NCBI GenBank assembly: GCA_018257865.1
Contig: JAEUBA010000061.1
Coordinates: 62,001-126,000 of the forward strand
Direction of reading: 5' to 3'
Source: Stereocaulon alpinum
Lineage: Eukaryota > Ascomycota > Lecanoromycetes > Lecanorales > Stereocaulaceae
Length of the DNA: 64,000 nucleotides
Part shown: positions 57,354-64,000 of the stretch, in pieces
How positions within the stretch are numbered: the first letter of the stretch is position 1
How the letters are laid out: the number at the start of each line of letters is the position of its first letter
Translations under genes and position numbers: made by a program
Notes under the pieces: model-generated
Databases searched by the model: none
The model's input: the letters and a program-made list of their open reading frames with translations, nothing else
Told to the model about the DNA's origin: nothing

Positions 57354-60300
57354 TCATAAATCCAGCAGATTACCTTCCTGCTGCTTCTTCGGGCTTATAC
57401 TCTCGGACCGTGGCACCTCAAACGTGCCCTTCCACACGCCACGAGTCCCTCCCCTCCCATTCGACTTCGTTCGTACCAGCTTCACATTATCGAGCTCCTT
57501 CGCAAGAGCGTCTTCTTCGGTACCACCAAACAAGGCCTCGTAACTCTCCTGGTCGAGCTGTTTCTGTCGGGCTTCTGCATTCTCTTTTTCTGCGAGCGCT
57601 GCGAGATTCTTGTCTGATTCGACGTGACCACCAGCCGCGAAATCGCGATAAAGCTGGGTTTCTCGCGCATGGCCTCGCATGTCTTGACCTTTCCCCGCTA
57701 GGTATTCCAGTACCTGCGGAGAGGCGCGGGATGCAGAGCTATGCTGTTGCTTTTTCTCTGGAGATGGTTGCCGGGAGCCACTGCCCTGCTTCTTTTCTAC
57801 TCGAGTTGTCACTGACGTACGGGCGGCTTTTGCATAGTCAAGTGGCTGCACTCCTGGCTGTTCGACAGCTTCGCAATCGCAATCGGATTTGCATTCGAGG
57901 TAGCAAGTCTGTGTACATGGATGTCCGCATCCAAGAGACCGAGTGCAGCGCTTCTGGCAGTTGACAGCTTCATGGGGAAAGGGGTGACAATTGAGTGCGC
58001 AGACGTGCCCACATGTCATCTGCTCTCGGCAAGGTTTCGTACAACCTCCATCAAGCGACCGAAAATCATGCGGCTCCTTGACAAAGGTTCTCTCTTCGTG
58101 TTTCTCACAGGTCAGTTGCATGTAGAATCCGACCCGGCGGGGATCTTTAGCCATGACATTCACCACTTCCCACCACAGTGTGCTAGAGTTGCAAAGATTC
58201 AAAGCGTCGCCGAAGAGGTAAAAGCCACGTTGAGCCCGTGAAAGGGCAACGCAAACACGATTCTCGACATCCAGAAACCCAATCTTGCCCTGAATGTTAC
58301 ATCTTACCAAAGACAGCAATACCACTTCGTTCTCCTCTCCTTGGTACGAGTCCACTGTAACGACCTTGAAATACTCCCCCAGCAAGTGACGTTGATCGCG
58401 TAGCTTCTTCAGTATTAGCTTTCGCTGTCCATTGTAAAAGGTAAGGACATTAATGTTGAGCGAGTCCATGCCGTTAGCCACTAGATAGGTGAAGAAGCCG
58501 ACAATCATGTCCGCTTCCTCCTCATTGATTTTCGACATCTGAGCGTCTGTCGTTTCACGCCATGTATGCGTGAAGAAATATGAGTTGATACCACCCATTC
58601 CGGGAACTGGAATGCGATCGAGAACGGACGGATGGTCTTCCAGGTCTTTGTAGATAGGGTTCAGCGCCCGTCGAATCTCGGGTATCATACGGCGCTGGCG
58701 CTTCAATTGGGAGAAATCGACCTTGTTTGTGATAAGGCGTTCAAACATCGATACACCTGCGAGGCAGAGTTGTAAGTCGTCAGTCTCACAACTCGCTCAT
58801 CCAACGTGGATTGTTCTCCAACTAGTAAATAAGATCGGGGCTACATACCAAGGAAGAAGGGCAGAACGGCAAGCTGTGCATCGTTGCAGTGACCTCGAAG
58901 CTGTTGATGATCCCCAATGAGTATGAGATGTTCGACCGTTTCGAAGCAGGCCACTGCAATGGGAGCCTCCAATGTCTCGGCAGCTTCTTCGATGAGCACC
59001 ACTTTTGGCTCTATGCTCTGTAGAAGGCCACGATATTTGCTGAGACCTGTAGTGGTCATTCCAATAATCCGGGCTTGCTTGAGGTAATTGTAGTCTAGTT
59101 CCCAGAGGCCGATTCGTGCTTCTCGTGAGGCCACGGCGTGCTGACGCGCGAGCTCCCGAAATTTCTGTCGAATGCTCTCCTTCACACGCTGCTGCATGTG
59201 CCGATAGACAGGTCCACGATACTCAGATGGGATCTGCCACATGTCTCGTTTCTCCAGCTCAGATATGACGGCATGCTCGTTTACACCTAAACTTTGATCT
59301 GCAGAGACCTCACGGTCAGCACTCCTGAGGTCATTCGCCATACTTGAAAGCGAATGTTGAGTCATTGCGCGCAAAATTGTTTCAAAGCGTCGAACAGATC
59401 TCGGTGTAAGAACCAAAAATTTGGGATTATACGTACGGCCTGTGAAAGGTTCACTGAACACGATTCGGGGTCCTCTTAGTGTCTCACGATCATCCTCATC
59501 AATGAGCTTGTTCTCAGCCTCTATTTCTTTGAGCTGCTCGAACTCTAGGTCCACTTCCTCAAATTCGATGCCAAAGTCTTCAGGCATTGTTCGTTTTTTA
59601 GCCTCTACTCGTTCGTCGCCCAGCCACATTGCTATATCGCCAGAGACGCTGTCATCAGCCCCAGCTTTAATCCATTCTCGGGCACCCTGGACCAGAGATT
59701 GGTATTGTGCATCGGTTATCATTCCATATGTCTTGAACAATGCGGCCTTTAGAGGCTCGCTACCATCCGTAAGGGGGAGCAATAGCTGGATCATATCCTT
59801 TGCCAATTGCTTGAGCTTGGTCAGTGCCGGCATCCTCAAGCTTCCTGTCGGGTTGCTATGTTTCACGGCGTTCTTGACCTCATATAGCGTCCGTGGCTTT
59901 ATGATGTCCATATCTTTAGTCCAGCCTCCCAGGCGAATGAATTCTGATTCGAAAGCCGAGACATGACGAAGTAGCTGGTCGAGGGCGTGGTTCGTATGGG
60001 CTGCGAGAATGATGGGTGGATCCTCTGGTCTCAGGTTTTCCAGTAGTAATCGGATAGCAATGACTGAGACGTGAGTTTTTCCTGTACCCGGCGGACCTTG
60101 GACGATGGCAAGTCGCTTCGCAAGTATACGCCGAAGGGCACCCAACTGAGATTCATCTAACCCACTAGGCAAATTGCTTGGCCACTCGCCCAGAATATTG
60201 ATGTTCAGGACATCGGCCCCATTTGCGGTGAACAGCTTCGAGAGATCTTTTAGCGGTTGTTCCTCGAGGTACTTTGGAGGTGGAATCTCTCGCTTGATCT

Positions 60301-61514
60301 CGACGATGTGTTCCGAGAGTGGGAATTTTTCGTTGGCGAGCATTTGCAGACCTACGTACGTTTTGGAGTCAGCATACCGTTGGATATGTAGAAGTAAAAG
60401 TTGCAACATGAGATAACACCGCCCGACTCATTGCTCCTGCACCTGATCTCTGGACAGACAATAGTCCCATTGGCAAAGACCATGTTCTGAAAAGCTTCTA
60501 CCTTGTAGCGTATGGCGGTGGCCCTCGTAGAAGCCATTCCTAGACTCGACCATTACCCACTCTTGTTGGGGATCGATCTCAATCTCATCCGGCGATCCAA
60601 AAAAGAGGTCAATCTCCGGCGGGTTCTGTTGAAGACGTTCGAGGGGACGCGCTGCTATCACGGCAACGTGGCAGGTCGTCTTGAACATGTCTTTTGCGGG
60701 CGTTAATGCAATTATCGCGCCGCTTAAAAGTCGCTTTGATTGCTCCCAGTTGACCTTTCTTCCTGACCGTCTCAGCGAAAAGGTTACTCGAGCAGCGATG
60801 CCAGCATTGGCAAATGTGAAGCCCGTAATGAACACCTGATGATGTCAGTAATGTATCAATGCTTCATTTTTTTGGGCAACCACCAGACCTTTTCATAGAC
60901 ATGTGCACTGTTGTCCGACTCTTCCTCCGTGAGGCGAGGGTACATCTGAACCTCGGATACCACATCTCGTAGGGGTGCAACCGCATCTTCTCGCATTAAC
61001 GAGTAGTGCCGCTCTAAATAATCATCCTTAGAGGAGTAAGGGCCGACAACAATATTCTCGGAGACTTCTAGGTTATCCTCATGGTCGGCGCGATCTGGGG
61101 TAAATATCTCATAGGATGATGGGACGTCTCGGAAGGTAGTCCAGTTGGAGCTGTCGACTGGCCGATCAAGAGTCTTGACGTACTTTCGGATACTTAAATT
61201 TGTTGTCATCGAAGGTCTTGCGGTGATTGTAGAATTGGCTGGTTCTCGAAAGGCGCTGCCGCGACCAAAGCGCTCAGTGAGATACTCGTTCATGTCTAAC
61301 AATGGTGCTGGTTAGTTAAGCCGAGGAATGAGAACCAGTGAGTAGATGGAGAACACCGACTTTGATCATCACCAGTGTTCTCAGGATCAAGCTCGCCGAA
61401 GCGGTTGCCACGACCGTTAAGACGATCGGGTCGCTTGGGTGGGGCAGCATGGGGAGGCTTCCTGCCATGATGGCCGGCTTTGTTGCCTTGGTTGCTACCT
61501 TTGTTACCTCTCAT
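57354..61514 (-). CDS. sad-3: SAD-3/Hrr1-like SF1 RNA helicase with NF-X1 zinc motifs
   Basis: Five exons close to 1,266 residues: 61514-61361, 61295-60889, 60835-60502, 60351-58849 and 58756-57354. Introns are 65, 53, 150 and 92 bp. After a Gly/Arg/Lys-rich start come a Zn-helicase N-terminal region and the Upf1-like helicase core: Walker A GPPGTGKT (about 384-391), AAHTNHALDQLL, VVLIEEAAETLEA (motif II), LIGDHQQLR (motif III), VDSYQGEENEVVLLSLVR and VALSRAQRGFY (motif VI). Behind it lie NF-X1-type Cys/His repeats (CGHVCALNCHPFPH, LGCGHPCTQTC). This is the ZNFX1 class. Its fungal members are Neurospora SAD-3 (meiotic silencing by unpaired DNA) and S. pombe Hrr1 (RNAi complex with RdRP). A perinuclear or nuclear RNA-silencing role follows from the family. 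Confidence 0.85.
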
Positions 61515-62790
61515 TATGGTCGTTGTTGTGGGTGTCGGTGTGGTTGTTGGCTGTAGTCAGTGGTGTGATCATGCGTATTAGTCAAAGCGTGAGGGTTGTG
61601 ATCTAGGAATGCTTGAGGCTCGGACTCAACTCGGAACCTCTGGTGTGAGACGCGGATCAGACAAATCAAAGTGTTTGATAGGGAAGTGTTGGGCTGCCTT
61701 CTGCTGAGGGTGTACATGTTATGGCATAATAGCCTTTATCCGTGACAGCTCACTTCGCTCCTGTATGTACTAGTGATTGAGTTCAAGGGAGCAGCTGGCT
61801 CTCTAAAGACTCAAAGGTGATACCAATTGAGGATTTTGCGGTGCAAATAAGGCCAAGTGCTTTACGCTAGTTAGCATGATGTGATTGCTGATGTTTGCGT
61901 TGTTCTTTAGCCTTGTTTGCTTCAAAGGCCAACATGTAGTTAGCTACAAGTGAAAGATTTCAAAGTAATGCATGTGATACGATCGATGGGTGCTTCGCTG
62001 ACACAAGCTCAGTCATGGTGCTCCCCTCGTTGGGCTATGGGCAAGGTAGGGAGTCAATGAGGTCTAAAGATTTGGTAAGGTTAACATGATTCGTGGGGAA
62101 TCAGTCCCATATTCACTGTGGATCATCAATCTTAGTGAAGGGTGTTCGAAAACGGCATCTCATCATGAGGTATGTTGCCAAAGCAGATGTTCATTTGGTC
62201 AACGTGCAGACCACATGAAGGTTAGATACTTGCAATCTTGGAGAAGTTTGGAGAAGTCGATGTTTGTGACTGTGGTATAAAAGGACCATTGACTGCGCCA
62301 GAACATTCATGTCCGATCTAGAAACCAGAAAATGCACGTCACTCTATAACTAAGCACCTCTTAACGTGTTAGCCTATAATGATATTGCAAAGTGACTTTG
62401 ACTCAAGGAAGAAAAAGGGACCGGCAACAGTCCGAAAGGGAACCGGGAGCTAACGATCTTCCCGCTTCAAGGTCCTTAGTACCTACCTATCGCTAATATC
62501 AATCTTCACATGGAGGTGTATGTATCATACAACGGATTGCGTCTCTGGGCATTGACAAAAGCTTATGATATCCTATCCGGGCCAATCACCCCAGGAGTGG
62601 AAATGTAGATTGGCTCTCCTGACTGGCAGAGGCGATTTAAATAGGCTAAACGAAAAGGCAGGAAAGTGGGCCACGCCATGAAGATGCGATCTTGAACGGC
62701 GCCATCGAGAGCTTGCTAGAAGAGACACTCCAACCATCGAAGAGGCAGTGCCACCGTGTAAGGGATTCAAGCGCTGTTTTCTGACTCAGC
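61515..62790. promoter_or_regulatory. Divergent intergenic region
   Basis: 1.3 kb between the helicase gene (-) and SPT8 (+). It presumably holds both promoters. No frame or repeat recognised. Confidence 0.35.
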
Positions 62791-64000
62791 ATGGATCCCT
62801 TCGGCGCAGACGACGATGATAGGGAGAGTGAAGGAAGCTCAGACAATGACCAAGATGGCCCAATGGAAGAACGGGAAGATGAGGATATGGAGGGGAACGA
62901 AGTGCCAGATGCTTATGCAGACGGCGAGGGAGAGAACGAAGAGGAGAACGAGGACGAAGACGATGAACAGGATCCTGATCAGGATCAGGACGATTCGCAG
63001 GACTCTATTGGGAATGGTCCCAGTCGAGGGCAGAAATCCATGGGAGCATCTCAGACATCTGTTTTAGGCAATATGCCCGAGCCTATGCAAGACCCTAATG
63101 GCTCCCGCGGCCCTACATCTGCACCTACATCGCATCCGAACCCCTCGATGCTTCTCACATCTCCCTCCCCTACCCAAGGGTCGACTGCCTCAAACGGTTA
63201 CAGCATCGAATTCCCTAAGATACGCCCAGAGGCAGCAACAGCTTCAGTCTATGATATTGTGCCTACAATCGCAGCACCACACAGTACATCTATCAACTCT
63301 GTAACAGCGACTCCGGACTTACGATGGGTGTTCACTGGTGGACACGATGGATACATACGGAAATTTAATTTCTTGGAGACCGCGAACGGCAAGTCTGCGC
63401 TTACTGTCGCTCAACGACATCCTTTCGTGGACAGTGTGACGAAGGCGGGGGTGCTGGTGAGCTACTGGGAGAACAACGAGGAGTCTAATGGTAATTCCAG
63501 GGTTCTGGAGCAGACCGCGTATTAGCAGTACTAAACCCCTAGCAGGAAAATCCTCTGACGACGGATCTTCGATCTCTTCCGTCTACTCCCTCGCAGTACA
63601 GCGTGAAGGTCTATGGCTTCTGTCGGGACTGGAATCTGGGGGCATCAATCTACAATCTGTTCGGCATGATGAAGGCAAGCGGATAGCGTGTCTGCGTGGT
63701 CATACGTCTGCCGTCTCGGTTCTGAATCTAGCCCAAGACGAAAAGTCTGTCTTATCCGGCAGCTGGGATAAGGTCGTCCTCGATTGGGATCTGAACACTG
63801 GCAAGACCATCCGCAAATTTGAAGGCAGTGGAGGACAAATATCTGCACTAGAGATCCGGCCACTATCTAGCTTGCCAGTTCCAGAAGCTTCCGGCGATAT
63901 CGCCGAAACAAGCAACACCTTGTCTACAGACACCAATGAAAAGCCACGACCAAACGGAGCTCTCGACACCGGTGGTGATGGTGAAAACAAACACCCTGTG
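62791..64000 (+). CDS. spt8: SAGA complex subunit SPT8 (WD40), 5' part
   Basis: Partial gene: exon 62791-63490, a 52-bp intron (GTAATT...CCCTAG), and an exon from 63543 running off the right edge. The N-terminus is strongly acidic (DDDDRESEGSSDNDQD, EENEDEDDEQDPDQDQD), as in Spt8. Then come YDIVPTIAAPHSTSINSV, the WD-type unit WVFTGGHDGYIRKFNF, and after the intron SVYSLAVQREGLWLLSGLES, GGINLQSVRHDEGKRI, CLRGHTSAVSVLNL and VLSGSWDKVVLDWDLNTGKT. The signature 'SG-L-SGGINL-SVRH-EG' belongs to Spt8 orthologues. Spt8 binds TBP within SAGA and regulates its delivery to promoters. It is nuclear. The remaining WD repeats lie beyond 64000. Confidence 0.88.

Noticed and set aside
60352..60537. Small minus-strand frame as a separate gene
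   Set aside because: It falls within the 150-bp intron of the helicase gene. Removing it restores the conserved TLQ-GLQMLANEKFPLSEH join.

Overview
The window is nuclear DNA of a filamentous ascomycete (Pezizomycotina). The evidence is: many short (46-90 bp) GT-AG introns with CTRAY-type branch points; a HEX1 Woronin-body gene (Woronin bodies occur only in Pezizomycotina); a MedA-type developmental regulator; a SAD-3/Hrr1-type silencing helicase; and transposons carrying the C-to-T signature of repeat-induced point mutation (RIP). I cannot name the species. Dothideomycetes would be a guess.

1-17 kb is ordinary gene-dense DNA. In order it holds: the 5' part of a BCS1-like AAA ATPase (-), a NAPE-PLD-type metallo-beta-lactamase hydrolase (+), an epoxide hydrolase (-), a 1,536-residue disordered basic protein (+), a membrane-anchored GH17 beta-1,3-glucanase (+), an SRR1-domain protein (-) and a secreted actin/Hsp70-fold ATPase-like protein (-).

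17-40 kb is an accessory block. It begins with a TA-flanked MITE inserted inside a hAT-like MITE. Next come a seven-exon secreted M35-like metallopeptidase (-) and a prenylcysteine lyase-like flavoprotein (+), then a third hAT-like MITE fragment. A complete 7.0 kb Ty1/copia element follows on the minus strand, with 211-bp LTRs and an AAGAT target duplication; its reverse transcriptase region is split by a tandem array of about 530-bp, possibly tRNA-derived units. Beyond it are a GMC-oxidoreductase relic, a second M35-like gene with an in-frame TAG, an ML-domain (NPC2-like) lipid-binding protein (-), a secreted SGNH lipase (+), and a 334-codon gene of unknown family with ten in-frame stops but no frameshift.

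40-64 kb is again a conserved core: a Bim1/X325 copper protein (+), a 2-oxoglutarate dioxygenase (-), hex1 (-), a DUF8035-type Arg/Asp-rich protein (+), medA (-, five exons), a SAD-3/Hrr1-like SF1 helicase with NF-X1 zinc motifs (-, five exons), and the 5' part of SPT8 of the SAGA complex (+).

No operon-like logic is expected here. Two themes recur: secreted or cell-surface proteins (GH17, two metallopeptidases, ML protein, SGNH lipase, Bim1) and genome defence (RIP-mutated transposons and genes, plus a meiotic-silencing-type helicase). Exon boundaries were chosen by hand from splice motifs and frame closure. They are predictions.
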